From: Spizellomyces punctatus DAOM BR117
Lineage: Eukaryota > Chytridiomycota > Chytridiomycetes > Spizellomycetales > Spizellomycetaceae
DNA length: 64,000 bases
Assembly (NCBI RefSeq): GCF_000182565.1
Contig: NW_015971555.1
Location: forward strand, 372,001-436,000
Direction: 5' to 3'
Below are positions 1 through 10,316 of this stretch, in pieces (the stretch's first letter is position 1; every line of letters begins with the position of its first letter). Made by a program: the position numbers and the translations under genes. The notes under the pieces are model-generated. The model was given only the letters and a program-made list of their open reading frames with translations, ran no database searches and had not been told where the DNA came from.

Positions 1-704
1 ACACAATCCCGTGAAGTCAACCGAGAGTTCTCGAACGGATGCGATAGTAACTCCGATGATGATAATTGCGAGTGACTGAATGACAGGTTGCCGTAGGCGC
101 ACCGAATAGAGAGAATATTGAAGAATGGCGATGGTGGGAAGGTTGAGAATTTTTAGGAGCTATTATCACAAAAAATTCGAAAATGAAAACTGATGCTTAG
201 CGATGGAAGCCTTCGGAAAAGTTTCTGGCTTACCTGATATGCACCAACAGAGTTAGTGGCCAAACTCAAGTTCATAAAAACAATTCCTGCTGCATTCGTC
301 CCTCCCAGCATAAGCCCATCCGTGACATCAAGAAGCGACGAGAATTTTTGACCTGTATAAAAACCCCAACAGCTTGTAATGACCCATATGGTAACCTACA
401 AACAAAGACGTTCTGGGTGTATCAGACTCAAAAAGCAACCAATCGACCATATGGCACGTCGACAAACCTGGTGAAGCGCGGTTAAAATCAGTGGATAGTT
501 GAAGCTCTGCATCACTGCTTTGTTTGCCAGGACAATGAGAACGGTTGACGCAATGTTACCGATCATCCATAACCCTTTCACATATGGATCGTAGCTGGCG
601 GACACCCGCCACTTGGTGCCATTCCAGGACACTTTGTCTTCATGAGTCCGGGTGAAATCCGAGGCATTTTTGGGACCGTCGTAGTGCTTTCTCTCCTCAT
701 TCAT
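1..704 (-). CDS. SLC35E3/TPT-type nucleotide-sugar transporter, truncated by window edge
   Basis: This is the N-terminal part of a drug/metabolite-superfamily transporter that would exchange a nucleotide sugar across the Golgi or ER membrane. Exons read on the minus strand are 704-468, 395-234 and 159-1; introns 467-396 and 233-160 are GT..AG. After a hydrophilic start comes a segment with IASTVLIVLANKAVMQSF, then TALHQ, then a joined stretch containing FMNLSLATNSVGAYQ and LLKILNLPTIAILQY, the usual order in SLC35E3/TPT proteins. The C-terminal half lies outside the window. It is divergent from the methyltransferase-like locus starting at 870, with about 165 bp between. The substrate cannot be told from sequence; the family covers UDP-sugars, GDP-sugars and phosphorylated sugars. 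Confidence 0.8.
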
Positions 705-869
705 TGGATGTCTTGACTGTTTTGAGCATCAGATTCAACCGCGTGTTGGGACGTGTAAATAATTCAACGCGTATCACGTCAGCATCCATAGCATGGCCCA
801 CCTTGGGCTCGCGACGCGTTTGCTATTTAAAAGCGAATCGTCTGGCGGCTTGCCTTTGGCATCAAGATA

Positions 870-1963
870 ATGTTCGCCTCCGCACAAAATCGCCCACGCA
901 TCGGTCTCTTCTTGCTGGCAGTCTTTATAGCAGTCTGCTTCTTATGGTCCTGGCAGCCGCGGGGCCTTCAAATAGCACCAAATGTAAAACGAGAAACGCT
1001 GGTGCCGCGCAACCCGTCAAAGAGGTGAACTTCCCAGTAGGAGGCTTGAAAGCGAAGATATCACCGATTCTACGCCCGGACTGGTGTAACTCAAATGGAG
1101 AAAGGAGAATGGGAAAAGGAAACCTACATTAAGTGGGGAGTTCATTGTATGCATACCGTGCCATTCGTTCATATCTTGCAGTTTTCACAAGTACATTGAC
1201 TCGGAAACTGTCTTGGTGGATTTTGAACCTGGTGTGGTCCGACGGTACTGTTTGGTGCACAGCTTGCGAAAGCCACTATTGGTATTGAAGGGGATCCGGC
1301 CGCATTTGCCGAAGTATCATTCAACGTCAAGGTAAGATAAGTGATCGTACATTTCCGGAAGATGCCGCGAGAATCTCTGGTGCTCAACAAGCTGAATTTA
1401 GGCCAATGCGGAGCAAACGTGGAGCAAAAGAATTACTTTGCGCCCTTTCTGCGTGTCTGATGCGGCGGCACAAGTTCAAATGGAAAGTGACACTCCCGGA
1501 AATTCTATCTCCCATGTCGGCGCAACCCCAGATGGAAAAAACCTCAAAGGATGGACTTCACAGTGTTATCCACTGGAAACCATTCTGGAGGACGCTGGTC
1601 TCCTAATTCCGACCTCCAAGATGTTCATCAAGATTGATGTAGAAGGCTACGAATGCACAATCTTTCCGGTTTTGGAGAACGTAGGTGTCATTCTTCGAAA
1701 ATATTGCATCTATCTTGCAATTGTAGATACTGATCTACCTCAATGTGAACCAGTTTCTGTCAAGAATGGCAGTCAAACCCATAATTTACCTATCAACACA
1801 CGCTCATTTTGTGAAATGTACGGACGAGCAGTACCGCAAGATGAAGGAAATACTATCGACTTACAAGGTCTGGGGCAAGGTGTTGGGATCAGGCGCCGTA
1901 GCTCAAGGAGAATTCCTCGCGGACGGTGGGGCGATGCTGGCCACTGACACGTATCTCTTTTGA
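870..1963 (+). pseudogene. FkbM-family methyltransferase, Golgi-type anchor, frame broken
   Basis: This would be a SAM-dependent methyltransferase of the FkbM type, likely modifying a sugar. The ATG at 870 opens a short cytosolic tail and a hydrophobic anchor (GLFLLAVFIAVCFLW). Later exons end at 1331, run 1402-1680 and 1754-1963, and join in phase. They carry GIEGDPAAFAEVSFNVK (the motif II region) and KMFIKIDVEGYE, the FkbM signature. Motif I is split between two frames: VLVDF reads in one frame up to about 1225, then TWCGPTVLFGAQLAK reads in another, so one base is missing in the run TTTTG-AACC. The stretch 1025-1181 between anchor and catalytic domain also has no clean exon solution. Either the gene is decayed or the assembly has a single-base error. 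The family call is firmer than the broken state. Confidence 0.6.
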
Positions 1964-2700
1964 TATTGTAAAAAATATCATGGTTCAAGATTAGTTATGT
2001 AGTTGACATTTGCACGAAGAATGTGAATGCGTTTGCTCAGGTCCTTTGAAATGCACCCAACAGTATTTCACTGTTGTCATACTGGGCACAGTGGTGACTC
2101 TGGCCCGGCCTACGATCTTGGTAGAGATTCTTTTTCTCCATGTGATAAGAGCTGACCATATTACTCCGGAAGGGACACCTGCATTGGTGCACGGATCTAT
2201 CATAATGTTTCACTTGGATTATCCGTTGAAAACCCCTGCTTCATTCAGACATATGCTACAAATAGGAACAAGGATATTTCCATACAACGTCGTCAGGCGT
2301 TCTTGGCGGATATCATACCATGTTAAATCAAACGAAAATGTGCCGCATAATGTCACTGAAGCCAGGATGGAGCTTGCATTATGGCTTGTGTACGTGAGCA
2401 ACTTGTGGGTTGCGTGGGTACTTTTGGTGTTTTTAAATTGTCAGGATATCCCCAGAAACGCGTCGCATAATCACGCAACGCGACCGCGTCGCGTTCTCGT
2501 TCATTCCCTGCAAATTGGCATTTTCATTGACTGCAACTTGTTGTTGAATCAGACGAAAGATGACGGGAGGAATGTCAACCAAGTATGATCCTCTCGAGGG
2601 CAAGGTATGGGTCCTACATTACCTCCTAGTAATCATGACCTCGTACCTACAACTCACCAAAACTTTCACGTAGAATCTCATCCTCCTGCGCAACCGGCGC
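1964..2700. other. Gap without a recognised gene; one long unexplained open frame
   Basis: The plus strand is open from 2010 to 2588 (about 190 codons) but has no ATG near its beginning, no family motif that I recognise, and no convincing hydrophobic pattern. Minus-strand frames across the same stretch are short. It could be the remnant of an older gene or chance. Confidence 0.4.
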
Positions 2701-4293
2701 ATGTATCTCTTTCTCTCAGCCTGTGCTGCCGGTCTCTTCCTCTTTCTTATTGTATCTACAATGCATTCCTCTCAGAAAGCTGCCTTATCAAAATTACCAC
2801 TGGAGACAGTCAAGTCACAAGGAGGAGCCATGGCTACATCGGACGAAGAAACTAGGTCCACGTCACCTTGTTCGAAGGAAACAAGACGAAAGGAAATTCT
2901 TGGTTCTACATTTTCTGATTGGGAGAACATGTGGGTTCGCGCAAATGACAACAGCATTCCGACAGTGTGGAGTGACGGAGGTGCTGGCTCTGGGGATGGC
3001 ACTCCGCCTGAGCCACTCGAAACAGCGAATACTGACAGCTGCTGGCCTGGGTGGTGCAACTTCTTCAATCCTACCGGTAAATGCCAGTGCTACGCCGAGT
3101 GTGTTCAGAAGGGAAATTGCTGCCCTGATATGCCGCAGGCGTGTGGCATGCAGCAACCTACAGATTTTGAATTGACGTTAAAAAATGTGTCTCTGTCCTC
3201 TATCGTCATCAGTTGGTCACCGACAGCATGTGAAAAGTTCAGAAACACGAGCCAGTTTGCTGTTGAATGGACAACGACGCCTGAAGGCAATGCGACTGCA
3301 CGCTGGTTACTGTTGCATAAATGGGAGTGCCCTGGGGAGACCTCCGCGCCGCTAAATGTTCAGCATGTGAATTTGGCTCCACACAAGCGATATCATTACC
3401 GAATGGTTGCCCAGAATACTTCTGGTTCATATCCCGTCTCCCAACATGTTTCCGTTGTAACGGCTCCTGTTTGTGCTATTGCTCCGCACTATAACGAAGA
3501 AGTCACTATACCGTTCCTGGTCAGCTCTCTAATTGATCACGTAGATTATTTCATCATTTTGGACAATGGTTCGACCGACTACTCTCTGGACTTGGTACAA
3601 GTTCTATATCCTCAGCATTTACAATCCGGCCGCCTGCGGATAATACTTACCGGCGCAGCGAGGGGAAATATGGGAATCGTGAGAACAATGGGCATCCAGC
3701 TCTCCCGAAATCTTGGATGCCGCTTTATGGTCAGTTTGGAGGCGGACTCTGTTTTTTACGATAAAGGGGCGGAAAGTATCACGGAGTTAGCGCGGAAGAT
3801 TCCCAGCGGCGTTCGATCTTTCCGGCATGTGTGGCTTGAGAGTATGCAGTTTGGTTGGAACACGACCGAGCAGTGGTTGGACGGAATGACCTTAATCACA
3901 CAGAAGAGAAATACCAGCGTAACCGGAGATGTCAGACGTCAAGCAGCTCCTGTTAGTGGAAACTATTTGTTACGTGTGCAAGGTGTTACTGCTCATGGTG
4001 CTTATTCCGACGAAGCAGCGGGACGTGGGGCTGAAAATTATTGGTATGGGAGCGACAGAAGAGGCGAGAATATTCTCTATGAGACTTGGGAGACTTGGCA
4101 TATCCATACCTCCCTATTGCGGCCTACTGACCGCAAGACTGAGAAATGGAAAGCCATGGGACGTCCTCCACAAGATGCATACACCTGGACAGATCCTACA
4201 GCGGTGCGGTTGAAGGTCGAAGAATTACCCGAAGCCTTCTACAGAATGACAGACGCTGTTCGGCGTATGTATTATGAGTTGCAATGCTCCTAA
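2701..4293 (+). CDS. Somatomedin-B / fibronectin-III / GT2-like glycosyltransferase
   Basis: This is a single-exon protein of 530 aa. Residues about 2-20 form a signal anchor, so the rest should face the Golgi lumen or the outside. Residues about 112-150 hold an eight-cysteine somatomedin-B pattern (SCWPGWC ... KCQCYAEC ... NCCPD ... QAC). Residues about 155-260 look like a fibronectin type III fold (SSIVISW, then RYHYRMVAQNTSGSYPVS). From about 262 there is a GT-A, GT2-like domain: APHYNEEVTIPFLVSSL, FIILDNGSTD and an acidic metal-site candidate, LEADSVF. SMB and FN3 usually mediate protein binding, so they may dock the enzyme on a protein acceptor; that is inference. The start was chosen because the anchor begins there and no upstream ATG in frame is better. 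It converges on the GT8 gene with about 50 bp between stops. Confidence 0.85.
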   Translation: MYLFLSACAAGLFLFLIVSTMHSSQKAALSKLPLETVKSQGGAMATSDEETRSTSPCSKETRRKEILGSTFSDWENMWVRANDNSIPTVWSDGGAGSGDGTPPEPLETANTDSCWPGWCNFFNPTGKCQCYAECVQKGNCCPDMPQACGMQQPTDFELTLKNVSLSSIVISWSPTACEKFRNTSQFAVEWTTTPEGNATARWLLLHKWECPGETSAPLNVQHVNLAPHKRYHYRMVAQNTSGSYPVSQHVSVVTAPVCAIAPHYNEEVTIPFLVSSLIDHVDYFIILDNGSTDYSLDLVQVLYPQHLQSGRLRIILTGAARGNMGIVRTMGIQLSRNLGCRFMVSLEADSVFYDKGAESITELARKIPSGVRSFRHVWLESMQFGWNTTEQWLDGMTLITQKRNTSVTGDVRRQAAPVSGNYLLRVQGVTAHGAYSDEAAGRGAENYWYGSDRRGENILYETWETWHIHTSLLRPTDRKTEKWKAMGRPPQDAYTWTDPTAVRLKVEELPEAFYRMTDAVRRMYYELQCS

Positions 4294-4345
4294 GGCAATA
4301 AGAACTGTAAATATACACAGAGTTCATGTATTAAGTATCTATGGG

Positions 4346-5377
4346 CTAGATTGTATTTTCCCACTCAGGACACAGTCGCGCAGCAGATGTCCACCATTCC
4401 AAGTACATATCCTTGAGAACAGGATGTGCATTCTCCCTAATTACACCGTTTGGGACTGTCCATGGTTTACCGTAGCGCCCTACATTTGCACTGAAATGGA
4501 CCACCTCCACCTCTTCTTCATATACGCGGCTTAGAGTGGTACGATTCTTTGCGGATTCCGCCGTCCAAAAGGAAGACCATTTGGGGACCGTTTCTGTGTC
4601 CCAATGATTATTCAACGTGACATACCGACCGGGAAGGAGCAGGACTTCGTTTCCAAACTCGTGATTGATCAAATCCATGTCGTATTCATTTTTCTCCAGG
4701 TTAGCAAGACGACCTTGAACCCTCTTCCAGAGTCGTGGTGATAGCTCGATAACCATTAGGGGTGAGGCAGCCCAACCGACCCCGCCACGTCCATCCGGTT
4801 GCTTGTCAACGCCGTGAAACTCTACATACCAATACGCGCGGGGTATTGCGATGTCGACGTGTGGCAATTCGAATAAATGGTCAAGATTCTTACGAACTAA
4901 TTGATCTGCATCTAATGTCAAGATTCTGGTGTACCCATATGTAGACAGCGAAAAGGCCAGAAGTTTCGTCATGACCTCCCCATATGTAGCAACATCATTG
5001 GGATTTGTCCCGGCAGGAGGTGGAGGAGGAGTAACGCTTACAATATGCGCACCGAAATGGGAAGCCGCCTTTTCGACGTACGCCTTTGGCACTTTGTCTG
5101 TTACAAGGAAAACGAATCGTATTTTTGAGCCCCATTTTCGAATCAGCGCCATGTTGATGAGCACTGAGCATGCATACTCAGTATTTGTGGCATAAAATAC
5201 GTATGCGTGGGACGAAATGGGCGTAGTGATATTGGGTGATATTGGTGAGTTCGGGGATATGTTCTTTGAAAGTGTCCACCTCGAAGGCATCGAGAAGGAC
5301 AGTAAAGCGAAAATTACCAGCGCGATAAGAGCAGGAAGCATGCCGTGCGGCTTTCCGCGTGTTGGGAGTATCTTCAT
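4346..5377 (-). CDS. GT8-family glycosyltransferase (glycogenin/GUX-like)
   Basis: This is an intronless 343-aa type II membrane enzyme. I take the ATG at 5377 (MKILPTRGKPHG), which places the hydrophobic anchor LPALIALVIFALLSF close to the N-terminus; the frame is open about 86 codons further upstream, but that part has no domain. The catalytic core starts with AYVFYATNTEYACSVLINMA, contains the metal-binding DxD as ILTLDADQLV, and ends with the family's HFSANVGRYGKPW, a form of the HxxGxxKPW motif. GT8 enzymes are retaining and use UDP-sugars (Glc, Gal, GlcA, Xyl); the donor cannot be assigned here. It lies downstream of the epimerase fusion on the same strand, with a gap of about 275 bp. 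Confidence 0.87.
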   Translation of the reverse strand: MKILPTRGKPHGMLPALIALVIFALLSFSMPSRWTLSKNISPNSPISPNITTPISSHAYVFYATNTEYACSVLINMALIRKWGSKIRFVFLVTDKVPKAYVEKAASHFGAHIVSVTPPPPPAGTNPNDVATYGEVMTKLLAFSLSTYGYTRILTLDADQLVRKNLDHLFELPHVDIAIPRAYWYVEFHGVDKQPDGRGGVGWAASPLMVIELSPRLWKRVQGRLANLEKNEYDMDLINHEFGNEVLLLPGRYVTLNNHWDTETVPKWSSFWTAESAKNRTTLSRVYEEEVEVVHFSANVGRYGKPWTVPNGVIRENAHPVLKDMYLEWWTSAARLCPEWENTI

Positions 5378-5651
5378 CGCGCAGAAACCTAAGAAACAGG
5401 AAAACCAAAGTATGCACCAGTTGGCGACCTGTTGCAGTTGCTGGGTATGGCTGTGCTGATTAAGCAATGTGTACGCGCTTATGTGTACGCGTTTTTGGAC
5501 TGCCCACTGCACTGAGCAGACCATTTCAGATAGTGATTGCATTGAGATTAAGAATGTTGAAGAGACCACAACGAATGGTAGATAGATATAGCAGTGGTTA
5601 AAAATATACATATCATGAAAGATATATTGGTACAAAGAAAAGAAATACGGC

Positions 5652-8600
5652 TTAGTTTCTGAAGTCTGTCCGTACGTCTCTACGTCTTGCCAGCCATGAT
5701 GCCACAGCTATTTCTTCTAATATTCGCGCAACCATCTCATTTGTTTCAATGATCCCATCAACGAGGTCTTTCAGCGGCGTCAACCGCTCATTTGAATTGC
5801 TTTCATCTGGCAACAAGACGTCTTTCGCGTTCTTCTTATTCCATGCAACGACATTGAAGCCATTGAAGCTGCGTGCCGTTATTGCGGCAGCAACAATAGC
5901 TGGGTCGTCAGGAGAATTCGGTACGATGACCAAATCAGGTCTTACTGTCTCAATGACCTGCTGAAAGGACATCATCACCTCGGTTGCAATGTCAACAGCT
6001 CGAGATTTCCGTGAGAATTCCGATGCGACGCCAAGATCAAAAACGCCAGTGTGGAACGATTCCAGAGTCCATGAAATGCCCAATTCTGACAACAGTTGTG
6101 ACTGAGGGTAACGGCCTATTAGCACGGGGAACGGTCGTAATCGAATGTTGGGAACCGGCTTTTGCAAAGTAGTCGCCCAAATATACTCGTGAAGAGGCTT
6201 GAACAATCTTGCATCCTGGATCGTATCAACCAGGTACAGAATCCTCATTTCGTTCGGCCGCCACATTTCGGACATGAGAACGCGGGTATGGCCACGAGTA
6301 AAGTGCTTGAAAGTAATGTAATCTCGTAGTCTGTGTATATCCATCTCCTTACCGTTGACTGATATAGCGCCGTGTGTTGTGTCGCCGGAGGCTGAGATGG
6401 CACGATAATCAGGCGTGACAAGATGCGAGGATGGGTCACTGGCAGCAACCGGGAATACAAAAGTTGGTAGATTGGCGTACTTTGACAAGGTATAGGTAAT
6501 TTGAAAATCCTCGCCAGTCTCCCACGTAACTGCGTTTTCGCGGAACATGAGTTTGATCCAGTCTTTTTCCATAAACCAGATCCCCCCGACGAGGTCCACT
6601 TGCGTAATGACTTCGGGGTGTATCACTTGACCGAGACCATATGTTTCTTTGTAGTTGTTTGAGTTCTGAACAGGTACGATATGGCCTTTAGCGCCATACA
6701 AGCCTCGAAACTCCCCGCCTACAATATTCTGCACTGTTTTCATATGAGCGATCGTTATAGAATTGACAAGGTACCAAGCCTCGCTTACCATGGAGAAAAT
6801 TCCGAAAAACATTGGCTCCCGGCAGACAATCATCATCAAAAAAAACTGCATATTTGGTGGGTATCTGCAGCCCGACCTCGAATCGGCCAAAATATTTGAG
6901 CTGTACGTCGCCTTGAAGGAATTTGATCGGTATTTTCTGTGCTTTATGGCTATTAGCAAAGTCATCGACCGCCTGTTTGATTGCCGCGACTGATTTTGAT
7001 GCGAAAACGGTGATCCATATTTCGAGCGGTGGGACAGTCTGATTGAACAGGGAACCCAGCAAACGCGGGATCACCTCCACGCGATTGTAACCCGATATGA
7101 CCGCCGTAATTCCATTGAGCCCTTTGCCGTCACCATTTTCTGGGTACGAGGACGGCAGCTCCAGTAGTGCGGTCAAGTTCAATTGGCGCGGCTTTGTAGG
7201 TGCACGTACAAAAGACCGTGGTCTGGGCGCAATTGACGCTGCGGAAGTACTCTCACTGACGTTTGTTAGGGTGGTCTTAGCGGATTCAGCTTCCACAAGT
7301 TTGTCGCTCGCAATTGTGGGCCGATTTACAGCAATTTGGGCTAAACAATAATGTCAATATATTTCTTTGTGGACTATTACGCATGATTTTGATATTACCC
7401 GAACCCTTTAAGACAATATCAACAATTTTGCTCCCGGCAGTCCCATCCCCGTAGGGGAATGTCTTGATAGCCATTGCCGCGTAAGCTTGTTTATCAGTAA
7501 GAAGTTCTTGAACATGTCGGAAGACATTATCCTCGTCAGTTCCAATCAACTTCGCTACACCTGCTGTGACTCCTTCCGGCCGCTCTGTATCGTTTCGTAA
7601 CACCAGAATTGGTTTCGAAAAGGCCGTACCCTCCTCTTGAACTCCTCCAGAGTCAGTGAGCAACAGTGTCGCCCGCTTCAAAAGCTGCGCAAAGAATTCA
7701 TAGGATAACGGTCCTAGTAAAGTGATACGTTTATCATTGCCTAGGAATTGCGTAACGGTTTCCTGTACTGTAGGGTTCATATGAACAGGAAGTACAATAT
7801 GTACATCAGGAAATCCATCCACAATCCGCTTTATGGCCTTGCAGACGCTGATGAGCGGCGAGCCTAAGTTTTCGCGTCGGTGCATAGTTACGAGAAGGAG
7901 ACGGTATTGGCTCGTATGGGATTTTGCCGCTTCTTCAATTTCAAGCAGGCTAGAGGCAACCTCCGGCGAGGGCTCGAGGCTGGCCACCCATTGCAACGCA
8001 TCAATAACAGTATTCCCAGTAATGTACACATTCTCTGATGGTATTCCTTCGGCTTTCAGGTTATTTGCCGCATGCTGCGTCGGAACAAAGTGGTAGCTGG
8101 CTAGACCGGCTATGAGGCGACGGCTGGTTTCTTCCGGAAACGGGGAATACCTTTTGTATGTACGTAACCCAGCTTCAACGTGACCTACAGCTATCTTTTC
8201 GTGAAAAGCAACGACAGATGCTACGAAGGCCGAAGTCGTATCACCCTGCACAAGCAGCCAATCTGGGCGATAATGAGTCACAGCTTTGGTCATTCGCCCG
8301 ACGATTCGCTCCGTCAACGAGTTCAAACTTTGTCCCGATTTCATAACGTTCAGGTTAACATGTGGCTTGATATCGAATAAGCGGAGAAGGGGTTCAACCA
8401 TTTCCTGGTGCTGCCCGGTTACGCATATGATAGGGTTAATACCGTGAGTGTTGAGAGCTCTGATAATAGGAAACATCTTGATAGTTTCTGGCCGAGTGCC
8501 CATCACGATCATTACGCGAGGCGATTTGTTGAGTCCACCGTCATCGGGCAAAAGAAACTCGATATCCTTGCTGGTGACCCTCGATTGCGAGACAAGATGC

Positions 8601-8785
8601 GTGGAGGTGTCCAGAGAGGATACGAAGAAAATAAACAACAGGACTGTACAGGCAAGCAAGGCTAAAAGCCGAGTTCTGCGGGAAATCCGAATGGACCGTG
8701 GACTCTGTATCTCTCTCTTTGTAAAATGTAGTTTTTCATGATCAATCAGTATCTTAACTGTCTTAACAGGAGGGGTTTCCATCAT
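5652..8785 (-). CDS. Membrane-anchored UDP-GlcNAc 2-epimerase fused to a GT2 domain and a third domain
   Basis: Exons 8785-7399, 7340-6789 and 6733-5652 join with matching phases (introns of 58 and 55 bp) and total 3021 bp, or 1006 aa. After a basic stretch, residues about 36-56 form a hydrophobic anchor (RLLALLACTVLLFIFFVSSL). Residues about 88-460 are a non-hydrolysing UDP-GlcNAc 2-epimerase: MGTRPETIKMFPIIRAL, LLVQGDTTSAFVASV, GHVEAGLRTYKRYSPFPEE, YITGNTVIDA and DSGGVQEE. Such enzymes make UDP-ManNAc. Residues about 540-780 are a GT-A fold with ITAVISGYNR, FFDDDCLPG and, near the end, ETGEDFQI. Residues about 809-1006 begin MRILYLVDT and include ETVRPDLVIVPNSPDD, recalling a degenerate N-terminal epimerase/GT-B half. 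Known epimerases of this type are soluble and cytosolic, so an anchor would put the activity in the lumen. It shares a short divergent promoter with the GT-D gene. Confidence 0.87.
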
Positions 8786-8964
8786 GATACGTTGCGGGAG
8801 AGCGAAAGGTCGTTGCCTTGCTCATCTGCGCTTGGAGATCTGCTTTTGTGCGGGTCGAAGTTGGCCCTGATCGGGCCCTGCTCTTACCTAATCTAACGCG
8901 TGCATAAGCCTCTGAAAAGCATAAAAGGCTTCTTGCAGCAAACAGAAATAACGACAACGAAACA
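8786..8964. promoter_or_regulatory. Short divergent promoter between epimerase fusion and GT-D gene
   Basis: Only 179 bp separate the two start codons, which point away from each other. A TATA-like CATAAAAG at 8920-8927 lies about 40 bp before the plus-strand ATG. The arrangement suggests that the two genes are expressed together; this is inferred from spacing only. Confidence 0.45.
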
Positions 8965-10316
8965 ATGACCCGACGAAAAGCACTTTCCAACCAACTTGTT
9001 ATCGTTTTGGCTATATGCGCCTCCAGCGTCTGTTTCTTTTTCGCAGGCCCGATACTGATCCCACATAGTCAGATAGAAAAGGCAATTGACAGAACAGGCA
9101 CTTGACGTTCATTCATTGCTGAGGAGAGCTGACACTGGTACTATACTTGCAGCCAGAGGACGACCTCATTTCAGCTTCGTCTGCATGCAAATCTCAAGTG
9201 ACGCTAAGACGTGCCCCTCCGCGAAAGGTACCATTGCCATCAATTCTCCGATTGTATAGCCAAAAATAATCCATTGGCCGTCAATCAGGTGGTGGGAAGC
9301 TATTATGACGATTTTCTGAGGATCACCGCAAATATTATTGAGGTCTTGGAGAATAGACGATCGGGAGTAGCAGTTGCAAGGTAAAGAATTTAGCAGGGTT
9401 ATGTGATCACGGACGTCGATTGAACACGCGTTGGATTAGATATGGAGATGGTGAAAGGGAACTGATGCTAGGAGGCACCATTAAACCAGCTACACAGGCT
9501 GGGCAGGTACATGCATCTGTTGCCATTAGCACCTTGCATCTGCTCTAATGAAAAGCGTAGGTTGACAAGTGGTCATGGGAGAAGCCGGGCATCTCCTTTC
9601 TTGGTCGAGATCTGCTGGACACCTTGTCCTCTCACTATGATGAGCCATACTACTATGGGTTCGCTGCTCCTGTCCAAGATGCGAGCGGACTGAGATTTTT
9701 CATCAATGCCACAGGTAGCTATAGCAAGAATTTCCCGAATAATGATATATACCAGAAATCTCTGACGCCCTCTAATAGAACAGCACTTGGATTACATCAC
9801 GTTTGCGAACATATGGGTGAATGACAACTACAAACATACAAAAGAATTCATCAAAAAGATTGCAGAACAATACGCTGGCCGTATCGTCATTATCGCAAAT
9901 CATATTACAAAGGACAGAAGCTTGGTGCCAAGTTGGGCTTCAGAGTTTTTCTCAACTCCAGACGATTGCGTTGCCTTCTGGGAACAGAATCGTGACGAGC
10001 ATCTCGCAAAAATTGAGGCTCTCGGCCGCAGACATACACGTAAATTGTTTATGATATCAGCTGGCCCTATGGCTAAAGTATATGTGCATAAGCTCTGGAA
10101 CGTGAATCCGCACAATGCTATAATTGACTTTGGATCAAGTTTGGACGAAATACTCAAGGTAGTTATAACAGTATCCTTCACGAAAGCTGATCAAATTTAA
10201 AGTTTGATTATGCTACTAGGGAGAAACGACACGACCCTACCAATCCGCCAGTGCAAATGAAGTGGACCCAAGTTGGCAGCTTATACCGCAAACTATATAG
10301 AAATGTAAAATATTGA
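8965..10316 (+). CDS. GT-D-type glycosyltransferase (DUF1792/SP_1767-like), type II membrane
   Basis: Seven exons give 1041 bp, or 346 aa: 8965-9097, 9153-9253, 9289-9380, 9440-9506, 9561-9714, 9779-10158 and 10203-10316. The N-terminus is a signal anchor (LVIVLAICASSVCFFFAG). The catalytic hallmark is VAVARYGDGERELMLGG, matching the R[FY]GDGE motif of the GT-D fold, in which DGE binds metal and donor. Further on are DYITFANIWVNDNY, LFMISAGPMAKVYVHKLW and IIDFGSSLDEIL, which correspond to the second half of the family. Exon 1 to 2 best fits a GC..AG intron and exon 2 to 3 a 35-bp intron, so the first 80 residues are the least certain. GT-D enzymes are known mainly from bacterial surface glycoprotein loci; the donor and acceptor here are unknown. 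Confidence 0.78.

Noticed and set aside
6734-6788. Apparent frameshift inside the GT2 domain of the epimerase fusion
   Set aside because: A GTAAGC donor and an AACAG acceptor flank the break, and removing the 55 bp restores one frame with matching phase; total length is divisible by three.
9715-9778. Apparent frameshift in the GT-D gene
   Set aside because: A 64-bp GT..AG intron in phase 1 joins FFINAT to EQHLDYITF, so the gene is intact there.
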